From: a virus
Direction: 5' to 3' (one strand)
DNA: 64,000 nt
Virus record (IMG/VR): IMGVR_UViG_3300008117_003079
Span: 30,187-94,186 of that record
The notes under the pieces are model-generated. The model made no database searches. It was not told where the DNA came from and saw only the letters and a list, made by a program, of their open reading frames with translations. A program made the translations under genes and the position numbers. Positions 53,561-62,110 of this stretch are shown here, piece by piece (within the stretch, counting starts at the first letter, position 1; each line of letters opens with the position of its first letter).

Positions 53561-54214
53561 TTATTTAGATTTATTGTAATTTTGTCTTTCAATAACAGTA
53601 CTCATATGGTCTGCCCAATGCATTATATACTGAATGTTTGATTTAAGATACTTGGATACATCAAATACTTTATAGTATTTTACATTATCCTCATCATACA
53701 TACCATCTGTAAGTTTAATACCAAAGTATTCATTTTCATTATACTGAATACCATACCTATTAAGTAAGAAGAAAGTTCTATCAGTAATAGCCATATACGA
53801 GTTCTTACTATTTCTAGTATAGACTTCACCTTTATTTTTTACATGCCAATCTGATTCATTAGGATGATAATGTAATTCTTCTTTGGTTCCTAACTTACCT
53901 AAATCATGATGTAGTGCTACAAAAATTAATTCTTCATCTGTAAAATCAGGTTCACCACCTTGTGATGTAAATAGATTTTTTACAGCAAGTGCATTCTTGC
54001 AAACATTAAAAATATGGTCGATATAACCACCTGGATATGCATTATGAAAATTTAAATTACCAGAAGCTGGTGAAATCATAAGGTTACCACCTAATTCTGA
54101 TTCAGAATACATATGAAGAAGTTTTTCTAATCTTTCACCTGTGAAGTACTTTTCTAGGATTTTGAGAAACTTTTCGTAATTTGCTTTTAATTCTTGTTCT
54201 GTTTTTTGCTTCAT
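53561..54214 (-). CDS. HD-domain phosphohydrolase
   Basis: 217 residues. HIF (His67), then LHHDLGK (His103, Asp104) and YIMHWADHMST near 197-207, with the last Asp, form the H...HD...D metal set of HD hydrolases. Family members hydrolyse nucleotides or cyclic nucleotides. Upstream is a -7 match (TATGTTTG at 54253-54260). The stop is just next to the hsp20 operator pair. Substrate unknown. Confidence 0.8.
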   Translation of the reverse strand: MKQKTEQELKANYEKFLKILEKYFTGERLEKLLHMYSESELGGNLMISPASGNLNFHNAYPGGYIDHIFNVCKNALAVKNLFTSQGGEPDFTDEELIFVALHHDLGKLGTKEELHYHPNESDWHVKNKGEVYTRNSKNSYMAITDRTFFLLNRYGIQYNENEYFGIKLTDGMYDEDNVKYYKVFDVSKYLKSNIQYIMHWADHMSTVIERQNYNKSK

Positions 54215-54252
54215 TTTCTTGAGTAGTAATGAGTTTAACTATTAATAATACC

Positions 54253-54260
54253 CAAACATA
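54253..54260 (-). promoter_or_regulatory. Possible -7 element TATGTTTG upstream of the HD gene
   Basis: Exact TAnnTTTG on the minus strand, but no TTG stands 20 bases upstream (TAG instead). The preceding TTTTTCG matches bases before the -7 of the plus-strand early promoters. Confidence 0.4.
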
Positions 54261-54287
54261 CGAAAAATTTTCAAATTTTCCTAGTCA

Positions 54288-54602
54288 TTACATAAAAAGT
54301 TTTTTCTTTGTTAGGATTTCATACAGAATTTCAACTTCTTCTTCAGTAGTTAATTCAGGTAAATCATCATCAAATAATCGAACGGTGTAGATTGTGTTTC
54401 CGTTTTCATCAAAAAATTCATCAGATTCGGAACTGAATAATACTGGAGCAAATTCTATATTTTCTATATCATCTTCATCTATATCTACCAATGGTATGAC
54501 GTAATAATGGTAGGAATCTATACCATCTTCTACTTCTATTTTATGACACTTCCATCTATTGAAGCTATTTTCGGTTATTGGATTCTGCGGTAATATAATC
54601 AT
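54288..54602 (-). CDS. Acidic hypothetical protein
   Basis: 104 residues, not recognised. Strongly acidic (VPLVDIDEDDIENIEF, SSESDEFFDENG, TEEEVEILYE) and beginning MIILPQNPITENSFNRWKC. Its own host-like promoter lies at 54621-54651, so it is probably an early gene, possibly a DNA-mimic or regulator by analogy with other acidic early proteins (speculative). Confidence 0.7.
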   Translation of the reverse strand: MIILPQNPITENSFNRWKCHKIEVEDGIDSYHYYVIPLVDIDEDDIENIEFAPVLFSSESDEFFDENGNTIYTVRLFDDDLPELTTEEEVEILYEILTKKKLFM

Positions 54603-54620
54603 AATTAAAATTTTTACAAG

Positions 54621-54651
54621 TAAATATAGTAAAAAAATATGAATTTTACAA
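54621..54651 (-). promoter_or_regulatory. Host-like promoter, TTG-N20-TATATTTA
   Basis: Minus strand TTG (54651-54649), 20 bases, TATATTTA (54628-54621), 18 bases upstream of the ATG at 54602. Confidence 0.65.
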
Positions 54652-54662
54652 ATTACCGTTTC

Positions 54663-55313
54663 TTATAATAATTTTTTACCATCTTCATTAAATAATGATG
54701 AGTATACATAATTAGCGAATTGTTTATGCCCAAGAAAACTTAAATGGTAATCTTCCATTTTACCTTTGGTAGCATCTTTTATATTCTGTGCGTGTGAATC
54801 CTCCCAAATAGTTTGTGTATAAAATTCAAAATATTTATAACATTTTATTATAGATTTTAAAAAATCATATCGTTTCTCGTGACGTTTACGATATACATCG
54901 TGTCCACTAAAGTAATATGAAAAATTAACAATAGTTTCATATTTTTCTTTATTTTCAATTGTGGTCTTATAACCAGTATCGGATTTAATAACCTCACCAC
55001 ATACATTATAAAATTCATCTGGATTATGAGATGGTATATCAAATCTATATGAAAAAGTTTTATTAACAATTACAATATCGTTTTCCGAAATTGAATGATA
55101 ATTATCTATTATCTTATCAAATATATAATCGTTAGATGCTCCACATTTTCCTAAATTATTTAATTTATAACCTAATTTATTAGCCAATATAACAGGCCAA
55201 ATCAAATCATCATCTGATTTTTTATATTTTTTATAGTATTCATCTCCCTCATAATTTGGTACACACCCGTGTCCAAAGGTCATTGAATCACCAAAAGTCC
55301 AAAGTGTTGCCAT
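54663..55313 (-). CDS. SGNH/GDSL-type protein
   Basis: 216 residues. WTFGDSMTFGHG (5-16) holds the GDS block with Ser10, GASND (58-62) is the oxyanion block, and DYHLSFLGHKQFA near 188-200 gives the Asp/His pair (DxHLSxxGH). All three catalytic blocks are present, unlike a degenerate member. Last gene of the operon 58477-54663, next to a radical SAM gene. Possibly an acyltransferase or esterase acting on a glycan. Confidence 0.8.
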   Translation of the reverse strand: MATLWTFGDSMTFGHGCVPNYEGDEYYKKYKKSDDDLIWPVILANKLGYKLNNLGKCGASNDYIFDKIIDNYHSISENDIVIVNKTFSYRFDIPSHNPDEFYNVCGEVIKSDTGYKTTIENKEKYETIVNFSYYFSGHDVYRKRHEKRYDFLKSIIKCYKYFEFYTQTIWEDSHAQNIKDATKGKMEDYHLSFLGHKQFANYVYSSLFNEDGKKLL

Positions 55314-55316
55314 TAT

Positions 55317-56366
55317 TTAAATTAAAGGTTTTTCAGTTGTATATAAATGATGAAAATTATGTATTACATTTGGAATATTTTTAACTTTATCCAATTCTAA
55401 CAAAAACGAATTATATTCAGCATGGTCTGGATTTGCTACATTTTTAATTTTAAATTCAGCTTCACTAAATGTACCCCAATCAGAAATCACATTGGTTCTA
55501 ATATCCCATTTTACTTTAGTTTCTCTTTTATCCATATATGATTTAATCATTTTATAAAAATCGTACATTTCTTTATAATTAGTATCTTGCACTACAAATG
55601 AAAAAATATATTCTTTTATAGTTGGTATTTTTGTTATAAACTTTAAATTTTCATGCAACACATCCCAATTACCTCCAATTCTAGTTTTAGTTTCGTATGT
55701 TTCTTTTGTAGCAGCATCTATTGAAATCTCACAAGTATTAACATAACGATGTATACCATTCATTTTCTCCCACATTTCAGGAGTCCATAATGAACCATTT
55801 GTATGTAAATGAATTGATTTTAATTTTTTAAATCTATTTGAATCCAATGTAATAAGAAACTGTCTGAATGATTTTGAGAAAAATGGGTCAGCTGAACCAC
55901 TTAATACCAATCGTTCAACGAACGGTGATATTTCATCGTTAATTTCAGTTAGTTTTTTTTCTACGGATATTCGTTTACTACCTTTATAATTTATTAATTC
56001 AACCCTACAAGATGGGCATTGAAAATTACAGCTTCTATCAAATGTAAAATTAATTATTTTAGGCCCCTTTGTTTTATGTAAATAATCAACATTTTCGGAT
56101 GTATTGGGTATGAATTTAGAAGGTATTCTATTACTTTTAAAACTTGCTAAATATGGACACAAAAATTCATTACAGTATTTGTAACTACCATCAGTTACAC
56201 TATCTCTTATTTTTTCAGAAATTTCAGAATTAAAACTATCCAATATCCCTTTACCACTATTAATATCCGTACTTAACCAAGATGGACAACATAAAAATTG
56301 TTTATTATCTTCTACCTCTGTAAAGAAGAATGGAGTTGTGCATATATATTTTGATTTATCAATCAT
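55317..56366 (-). CDS. Radical SAM protein of the oxygenase cassette
   Basis: 349 residues. CNFQCPSC at Cys113, Cys117 and Cys120 is the radical SAM motif; the N-terminus has further Cys (CTTPFFF, FLCCPSW, YCNEFLCPY) in a twitch-like arrangement. The usual GGEP is replaced by LVLSGSADPFFSK, a variant SAM motif in the same place. ATGA overlap with the 2OG oxygenase upstream. Substrate not known; together with the oxygenases it may act on the same peptide or sugar. Confidence 0.82.
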   Translation of the reverse strand: MIDKSKYICTTPFFFTEVEDNKQFLCCPSWLSTDINSGKGILDSFNSEISEKIRDSVTDGSYKYCNEFLCPYLASFKSNRIPSKFIPNTSENVDYLHKTKGPKIINFTFDRSCNFQCPSCRVELINYKGSKRISVEKKLTEINDEISPFVERLVLSGSADPFFSKSFRQFLITLDSNRFKKLKSIHLHTNGSLWTPEMWEKMNGIHRYVNTCEISIDAATKETYETKTRIGGNWDVLHENLKFITKIPTIKEYIFSFVVQDTNYKEMYDFYKMIKSYMDKRETKVKWDIRTNVISDWGTFSEAEFKIKNVANPDHAEYNSFLLELDKVKNIPNVIHNFHHLYTTEKPLI

Positions 56367-56845
56367 ACTAATTTATTCTTTAATAAATCTTTACTTAAAA
56401 ATGCAATTAGAGACCATCGTTCACCACTAGTAACCTCTGTTACTTCGTGTAATCTACTACCATAAAAGGTATAGATATTTCCGGCAATTTTAGGTACAAT
56501 AAATTTTGGATTATAGCAAATGAGTTCTCCTCCTTGATAATCATCATTTAAACAAGCACCTATGTTATATAAACTATGTTTATCAATATGAGGTTCAAAT
56601 TTATTTCCCTTTTGTACATTTTGTAAATGAATCACATTGAGTGGTTTATTCAATGTGATGTTTGTATTCATTTTAAGATAGTTTAACAATCGTTCAAATA
56701 TCCATTCAGTTATTTCATTTCTTTCTATATGCCAAGCAAAATAAATAGTTTCATTACTTTCCCACCATTCATTTGATAAATGTTTTTGAAATAAATTTGA
56801 TAATGATATTATTTCGTTACATTCTTCTTTTGTAAAGTTTATCAT
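56363..56845 (-). CDS. 2-oxoglutarate/Fe(II) oxygenase (P4H type) 1
   Basis: 160 residues. FEPHIDKH (His86, Asp88), SRLHEVTEV (His133) and GERWSLIAFL (Arg143) form the complete HxD...H...R set. YQGGELICYN is the conserved strand following the first motif. Compact, single-domain form. Starts with a 36-base gap after the next oxygenase. Target unknown. Confidence 0.85.
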   Translation of the reverse strand: MINFTKEECNEIISLSNLFQKHLSNEWWESNETIYFAWHIERNEITEWIFERLLNYLKMNTNITLNKPLNVIHLQNVQKGNKFEPHIDKHSLYNIGACLNDDYQGGELICYNPKFIVPKIAGNIYTFYGSRLHEVTEVTSGERWSLIAFLSKDLLKNKLV

Positions 56846-56881
56846 TATAAAAATTATTTTTTTATTAAGTCAATCAGAACA

Positions 56882-57415
56882 CTATATTAGTGATTTATTT
56901 AATGCGAAATTATCAATTGATAACCAAAAAACAATACTATATCGTATACCATCTTTAATTTTATTAACACTATGTTCGATAGATGAATCAAACATTATAA
57001 CATTTCCAATTTCTTTTGAAGATACTATTGTATCATCATTGTGAAAAATACATAATTCACCACCATCATAATCGGTTTCATTTGAAAGTTGTATTATTAA
57101 AGTTTTATATCTGTTTGGATATTCAATGCCTGAATCGGTATGTCTTTTGAACTCTTGATTTTTATCATATTTCAGAATTATAAAAAAATCAGGTAAATTT
57201 TTTATTTCAAATTCTTTCAACTTTTCTAACATCATATTTGATAAATTATGTGTTAGCTCTATAGTTAACTCACTTGAAGTTCTATGTTCTGATATAACAT
57301 CAATATTACTATATCCTGTTACTTTACTGCGTTTGAATGATTCATCATCAGATAATGATTTAAAGTAATGACAATCATCTTTATTGAATAATTTTTTTTG
57401 AATAATAGATTGCAT
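56882..57415 (-). CDS. 2-oxoglutarate/Fe(II) oxygenase (P4H type) 2
   Basis: 177 residues. FKRHTDSGIE (His92, Asp94), SIEHSVNKI (His148) and GIRYSIVFWL (Arg158) form the HxD...H...R set. YDGGELCIF resembles the equivalent strand in the neighbour, showing common descent. One base after the third oxygenase's stop. Target unknown. Confidence 0.85.
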   Translation of the reverse strand: MQSIIQKKLFNKDDCHYFKSLSDDESFKRSKVTGYSNIDVISEHRTSSELTIELTHNLSNMMLEKLKEFEIKNLPDFFIILKYDKNQEFKRHTDSGIEYPNRYKTLIIQLSNETDYDGGELCIFHNDDTIVSSKEIGNVIMFDSSIEHSVNKIKDGIRYSIVFWLSIDNFALNKSLI

Positions 57416-57416
57416 C

Positions 57417-57893
57417 TTACATTAATTTTGGTTCTCTAACTCTCTCGTATGCTAATATCATACCAACTAACCAATCCGATGTTAATGTATCTCTTTCGTG
57501 AAATATTTTACTTCCTTCGAATATTACCCCATCACCTTGTTCTAAAATTATTTCAACTTTTTCACCACCAATCCAAAGATATAAAGGACTTGCAATTGTA
57601 TCAGATTGTTTAATTAAAACACTAATAACAAGTTCACATACATCTTTGTGCTTGTGAAGTTTTTGTCCTTTAAGTGATTTTCTAGTATACCCTAAAACGG
57701 TATTTACTTTGGTTGAATAAAATTTTTCAACTTCTATTTTTAATTTTTCGGTATACCTATCAGATATTTCCCATTTATGTACTATATCAGAATCTTTAAC
57801 TAGCCAATCTTTTTTCTTTTCTAGTTTTTCAAATTCAGAAAAAATGAATTCACATTCATCTAACGATAAAGCATTTTTAAGTATTTTATACAT
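57417..57893 (-). CDS. 2-oxoglutarate/Fe(II) oxygenase-like protein 3
   Basis: 158 residues. LHKHKDVCE gives His82 and Asp84, and KIFHERDTL gives His132, but the expected 2-oxoglutarate Arg near the end is not found (GMILAYE in its place, with Arg only at 150 and 152). It may use another residue or be altered. YLWIGGEK and LEQGDGVIFEGS fit the double-stranded beta-helix. Two bases after the SGNH gene. Confidence 0.7.
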   Translation of the reverse strand: MYKILKNALSLDECEFIFSEFEKLEKKKDWLVKDSDIVHKWEISDRYTEKLKIEVEKFYSTKVNTVLGYTRKSLKGQKLHKHKDVCELVISVLIKQSDTIASPLYLWIGGEKVEIILEQGDGVIFEGSKIFHERDTLTSDWLVGMILAYERVREPKLM

Positions 57894-57895
57894 AA

Positions 57896-58477
57896 TTAAA
57901 TTAAATCTTTATCTTCGATTTTAAAATCAACAAAAGGTTCATTTACATTAAGTAGTGTATGTATTTTTTTATACATTTCATAACACCCCTTTGGTCCAGG
58001 ATGGTCATCTCGTTTTTCACCAGCACCTTCTTGCCAATTTGAACTAACTTGTATTAAGGATACAAAATCTTCTGTACCCTTATTAAAAGTTTCATTCCAA
58101 GTAACAAATACTGGATTATACTCCTTTAGTAAAGTTTGAAGTTTTTTAAAAAATTTTATTTCATTATTTCTCTCACCATCTAACCATCGATAGTGTTCAT
58201 CTACTTTCAAACAAGCTAATTTATTTATTAAATTACCATTTGCATAAAATCGAGTAGGTATTCTACCAGGTTCGGTAAACATAATCAAAACTCTATCCCC
58301 AGGCTCAAATTCTGGTAAATCTCCTAATTGAAATATTATGGAGTTATTATCTGACCCACGCACCGCGAATTTGTAAAATTCGTAATGGTGTGACAGATAA
58401 TATGTCCAATGGTATTTCGGAATATCAAAATCAACGAATGAATCTCCAAAACAAAATAACCTAGGTTTCATAATCAT
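57896..58477 (-). CDS. SGNH/GDSL-type protein
   Basis: 193 residues. FCFGDSFVDF (8-17) holds GDS with Ser13, RGSDNNS near 40 is the second block, and RDDHPGPKG near 161 gives the Asp-His pair (DxH). All blocks present. Follows a small gene (58483-58635) and begins the oxygenase cassette. Similar in size to the SGNH protein at 54663. Possible glycan acyl-modifying enzyme. Confidence 0.8.
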   Translation of the reverse strand: MIMKPRLFCFGDSFVDFDIPKYHWTYYLSHHYEFYKFAVRGSDNNSIIFQLGDLPEFEPGDRVLIMFTEPGRIPTRFYANGNLINKLACLKVDEHYRWLDGERNNEIKFFKKLQTLLKEYNPVFVTWNETFNKGTEDFVSLIQVSSNWQEGAGEKRDDHPGPKGCYEMYKKIHTLLNVNEPFVDFKIEDKDLI

Positions 58478-58482
58478 TTGTA

Positions 58483-58635
58483 TTACAAATGTTTTGCAAT
58501 AAATAATTCAAAAAATTTATTAACTACAAGTTGAACTCTTCCCTTTTCTTCTGGTGTTAATTGAGATGTAGTTCTATTATTGACAGCATTTAATGCCTTT
58601 TTTTTGTACAACGGCGGGTGGTTGGTTATGTTCAT
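58483..58635 (-). CDS. Small basic hypothetical protein
   Basis: 50 residues, start ATG 58635-58633, stop 58485-58483. Starts MNITNHPPLYKKKALNAVNN and ends VNKFFELFIAKHL, basic and helical in the second half. Fits the gap between the Hint protein and the SGNH gene. No function recognised. Confidence 0.65.
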   Translation of the reverse strand: MNITNHPPLYKKKALNAVNNRTTSQLTPEEKGRVQLVVNKFFELFIAKHL

Positions 58636-58654
58636 GATTATTTATTTTTATTTA

Positions 58655-60952
58655 TTATGCATTAATACTTGTTTGATAAAACTCTTGTCTTTTAAAAGTT
58701 TTATTTAGTAATTCATTATCTCCTAAACCGGAAACTATAAAATCCTCTACTATAAAGTTATGTTCACTTTCAAATAAAACATCACCATCTATTTCCAAAT
58801 TATAAAAGTTATCTACATATTGAATACCAAGTTCAACACCTTTTGCTTCACAAATTGGTTTCCATTCTCCATTATCATAGAATGGATGTAATCTATCGGA
58901 AATCATTCCCTTATATTTTACAACTTCAACAACATCATTGGTAGGATGTGGTATTTTATCAGTTACAACACCTCTTACATATTCACCATTTTTATAACTC
59001 AAAACATAATCACCAATCTCAATGTCTACTATGTTTTTAAAACTACCATCTTCCATTTTTACTTTAGTATCGGCAGTGAAACACGAAGGTGGACGTAGGT
59101 TATGAACTAACACATTATTTGCAAAATAATTGTGATATGTTTCAATTTCTGATAAGTTGTATACGATAGTAGATTCTTCTACTATATTTACATTAATCAA
59201 TTTAACATCTCCATTATGTAACTTTACAACATCACCGATTTCTATTTTTTCTACTTCTATTTTTTTAACAGGCTTAATTCCTTCAAATGAATCATCATTA
59301 TATTGTTCTGGTTCACCTAAATAGTTAACCCATCCCTTATTGATGACGTAAATTGGATGGTCTAATGTTGCTTTTAAAATACTTCCATCTGAAAATTCAT
59401 ATTCAACAATCTTATCAATTTGTTTAGAAAAAGTATTTAAAACTTTACTAACTTTTGGTTCGTTATTTTTTAAATCAAATGAAACTACATAATCACCTAC
59501 AACTACATCTTCGATATTTTTTGTAAGTCCATTTTCTAACAAAATTTGTGTACCTGCAACGAAGCAAGGTGCGTTATGAGAAACTACTGAATTGAATGCA
59601 GTAGAACCACTTATAATATAGGTATCGGTATCTTCAACATCTAATTCTATATAAGTTAAATTATTGTCGGTAGATACATAAAAATTTAATTCATCTATAT
59701 CAATTAGATTACCATTGGCATCGTATAAATAATCTACTTCAGGATTTATATTATATATTTCTTTAAATGAACTTGCATTAGAGCTAGAATCAAAAATTAA
59801 AAACGATTTTGCTATTCCAGAGAAAAGAGAATCATCATCTACTTTTAATTCAAACATACTATTATATTTTAAGTTTTCATACTTTTTATAAATTACAATA
59901 GATGATGTTAAGTATGAACCAATTGGAAACTCATTTGTTGGAAAACTATAATTAGTATCCGTCTCCTCTTCAACAGAACGAGATATATAATAAGATTTTA
60001 CATAATCACCCACAACAAACTCTGATATAGGTTTGTAAGTATTTTCATCAGTTAGTATTTGGTGAGTTGATAGTATTCCTGCTGAATCATTTTTGAATAA
60101 GTTAGTTGTAAACTCATAGTAGTGATAATCGGCTATTTTATTTGTATATTGATTTTCAACTACTTCAGAACTTAAATCGGTTGGTAAGTCAAATATTGAA
60201 CTAATTTTATAAGTATGTAAATTTACTACTTCTAAATTAGAGCCATATACTATTCCAAAAAATCTATAAGATGTTATGTGGTTATTATCATCTACATTAG
60301 ATGGGTGAAAATGATATTGCTCTATTAACTTATCTTCTGCTGCGTTTTCACTAATAAAGTTATTCCATCTATCTTCTGATGATTCGTTTTCAGTTTGAAA
60401 ACCTATTTTAAAGAAATCAATTGGATTATGAATTTCATTCACATCCTTTATAGTTACATCTGGTATATTGTTTGGGTTTATCTCATTTGTAAGAGTGTTT
60501 TTTTCACCAAATGATGATGAATGATAATATGAAATAGAATAATCATTTATAGAATTATCCGTAAATAAATTAAAAACATTTAATCTATTTTTACAGTATT
60601 CACTATCAAACAGAGCAGATTCATCATACGCTAATCTCAAAATAAATTTATTATCAGAATCCTCAACTTGTGTTGGGTATATTGTACCATTACTTTCTTT
60701 ATGTAAATTTATAACGGTTGTATCTGATGATAGAGAAGATGTAAGTTGGTTTACAAATTTTTGATGAATATCTGGTTTATAGATAATATCTAATTCAGAG
60801 ATACTATTATCTACAAGTATTTGGTTAAAATCAGAAAAATCAAAATTAACTAATTCCTGATTTATAAATCCAGTATCAGTATTTAATTCTAATAATCTCA
60901 AATTACCAGTTGAGTCTTTTACAAAATCTGCGGAAAATAGTGTTCCTTTCAT
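58655..60952 (-). CDS. Protein with tandem Hint (intein-like) domains
   Basis: 765 residues. The N-terminal part (1-285) starts with FSADFVKDSTGNLRLLELNT, which resembles the end strand of ATP-grasp enzymes (DFVxDxxGNLRLLExNTD), and has a second possible ATP-grasp block RLAYDESALFDSEY. Then three Hint-like units: 290-460 (THQILTDE, VGDYVKS, ends SHN460), 463-618 (CFVAGTQILLENG, LDHPIYV, ends LVHN618) and 624-742 (CFTADTKVKMEDG, LHPFYDN). The 2nd and 3rd begin with Cys; the 1st has Ser295-Thr296 instead. Each HN end is followed by Ala or Leu, not Cys/Ser/Thr, so cleavage without splicing is expected. Late motif upstream. Confidence 0.82.
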   Translation of the reverse strand: MKGTLFSADFVKDSTGNLRLLELNTDTGFINQELVNFDFSDFNQILVDNSISELDIIYKPDIHQKFVNQLTSSLSSDTTVINLHKESNGTIYPTQVEDSDNKFILRLAYDESALFDSEYCKNRLNVFNLFTDNSINDYSISYYHSSSFGEKNTLTNEINPNNIPDVTIKDVNEIHNPIDFFKIGFQTENESSEDRWNNFISENAAEDKLIEQYHFHPSNVDDNNHITSYRFFGIVYGSNLEVVNLHTYKISSIFDLPTDLSSEVVENQYTNKIADYHYYEFTTNLFKNDSAGILSTHQILTDENTYKPISEFVVGDYVKSYYISRSVEEETDTNYSFPTNEFPIGSYLTSSIVIYKKYENLKYNSMFELKVDDDSLFSGIAKSFLIFDSSSNASSFKEIYNINPEVDYLYDANGNLIDIDELNFYVSTDNNLTYIELDVEDTDTYIISGSTAFNSVVSHNAPCFVAGTQILLENGLTKNIEDVVVGDYVVSFDLKNNEPKVSKVLNTFSKQIDKIVEYEFSDGSILKATLDHPIYVINKGWVNYLGEPEQYNDDSFEGIKPVKKIEVEKIEIGDVVKLHNGDVKLINVNIVEESTIVYNLSEIETYHNYFANNVLVHNLRPPSCFTADTKVKMEDGSFKNIVDIEIGDYVLSYKNGEYVRGVVTDKIPHPTNDVVEVVKYKGMISDRLHPFYDNGEWKPICEAKGVELGIQYVDNFYNLEIDGDVLFESEHNFIVEDFIVSGLGDNELLNKTFKRQEFYQTSINA

Positions 60953-60978
60953 AATGCTTTTTTTATATGTGTATTCTT

Positions 60979-60988
60979 ATATAAATAT
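60979..60988 (-). promoter_or_regulatory. TATATTTATA-like motif (late-promoter candidate)
   Basis: Minus strand CATATTTATA (9 of 10), 26 bases upstream of the Hint gene start at 60952. No TTG partner. Confidence 0.3.
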
Positions 60989-60995
60989 GATTGTT

Positions 60996-61586
60996 TTAAA
61001 TTAAACTTCTTTTTGATTTAACATCAATTACATTTCGTAATCTATTTCTATTATCTAAAAGAGAATGAGAATTTATTTTTTGAATCCCCAAATAATGAGT
61101 TAACCTATTAATATCCTCATTACCTTGATATATGTTCTCATATGATACCATTAATTCAATTTGGGGTATATTAGATATTATCTCTTTATATTTCTGCAAT
61201 CTAGATTCCTCCTCTTTGATTTCTTTTTCATTTTCTATTAACCATTGATTAGATATTTCATAGCATTCTCTCCAAGTAATAGAATTTGAAGATAGTGCCC
61301 AATAATGTGATATTGCACACTCTTGTATATCGTTTCGTATTAACCCAATGACCTTATCCCAATTACTCCAATTGAATGTATCTAATTCATTTTCTATTTC
61401 ACTAATCAAATACTTTACTACTATATTGTTTTTATTTTTTTCCAATAACCTGATTTTATAGATACTCAACATATCAAAATTATCTTTTGTTGGTTCATGA
61501 ATAGTTTGATATTTTTTTTCTGAACCTATCCAATTAAGTAAAGAATACCCACCACTTCTACCCATCGCGATTATTAGTATTCTCAT
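60996..61586 (-). CDS. Sulfotransferase-like P-loop protein
   Basis: 196 residues. IIAMGRSGGYSLLNWI (5-20) is the 5'-phosphosulfate loop type seen in sulfotransferases (xxGxxRSGxxxL), and GLIRNDIQECAISHYWA near 101-117 fits the 3'-phosphate loop (RDxxxxxxSxY). His30 and other residues could act in catalysis, but the acceptor is unclear. Sits beside the sugar isomerase, which favours a sugar acceptor. Confidence 0.65.
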   Translation of the reverse strand: MRILIIAMGRSGGYSLLNWIGSEKKYQTIHEPTKDNFDMLSIYKIRLLEKNKNNIVVKYLISEIENELDTFNWSNWDKVIGLIRNDIQECAISHYWALSSNSITWRECYEISNQWLIENEKEIKEEESRLQKYKEIISNIPQIELMVSYENIYQGNEDINRLTHYLGIQKINSHSLLDNRNRLRNVIDVKSKRSLI

Positions 61587-61602
61587 ATTTACAAAATTGA
61601 AA

Positions 61603-62103
61603 TTAAATAACTGAATGTAGTATTAACTCATGTAATCCTTCAACGATTCCGTAATCTTTACTATCTACCCAAAAATGTAATTTTGAATGGCTTCCAAAGT
61701 TAGATTTCAATTTATTCTTTTCAGAATGACCCGACATTGTAATCATATCAATGGAATTATCTACACAATACTTCGCACAATTCAATATGTTTTTTGAATT
61801 ACCAGATGATGATATTAGTATTACCAATGTATCTCCTTCTACAAAATGTTCTAAAAACATCTGATATGCATTATCCCAACCGTAATCATTCGCATAACAA
61901 CTCATTCTAGGTGTATCACCAAATGTAATTGTTTTAATTCCCAACATTTTATGGTAATCTTCGGCTATGTGTAACGCAACCGCATTACTTCCACCATTAC
62001 CCAATATAATGATATTACTATGATGGCGTATTAAGTTATTTAATGTTGCTAATTTACCTGTCTCTATTTCAGCTAAACATTTTTTATATTCTTGTAAATT
62101 CAT
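61603..62103 (-). CDS. gmhA: SIS-domain sugar isomerase, GmhA-like
   Basis: 166 residues. NLIRHHSNIIILGNGGSNAV, then HIAEDYHKM, and the SSSGNSKNIL block (near 100-109) are typical for phosphoheptose isomerase. GmhA converts sedoheptulose-7-P into D-glycero-D-manno-heptose-7-P. It could feed a heptose-type nucleotide sugar, though no HldE-type partner is seen in the window. Family assignment good, substrate not certain. Confidence 0.82.
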   Translation of the reverse strand: MNLQEYKKCLAEIETGKLATLNNLIRHHSNIIILGNGGSNAVALHIAEDYHKMLGIKTITFGDTPRMSCYANDYGWDNAYQMFLEHFVEGDTLVILISSSGNSKNILNCAKYCVDNSIDMITMSGHSEKNKLKSNFGSHSKLHFWVDSKDYGIVEGLHELILHSVI

Positions 62104-62110
62104 ATATTCT

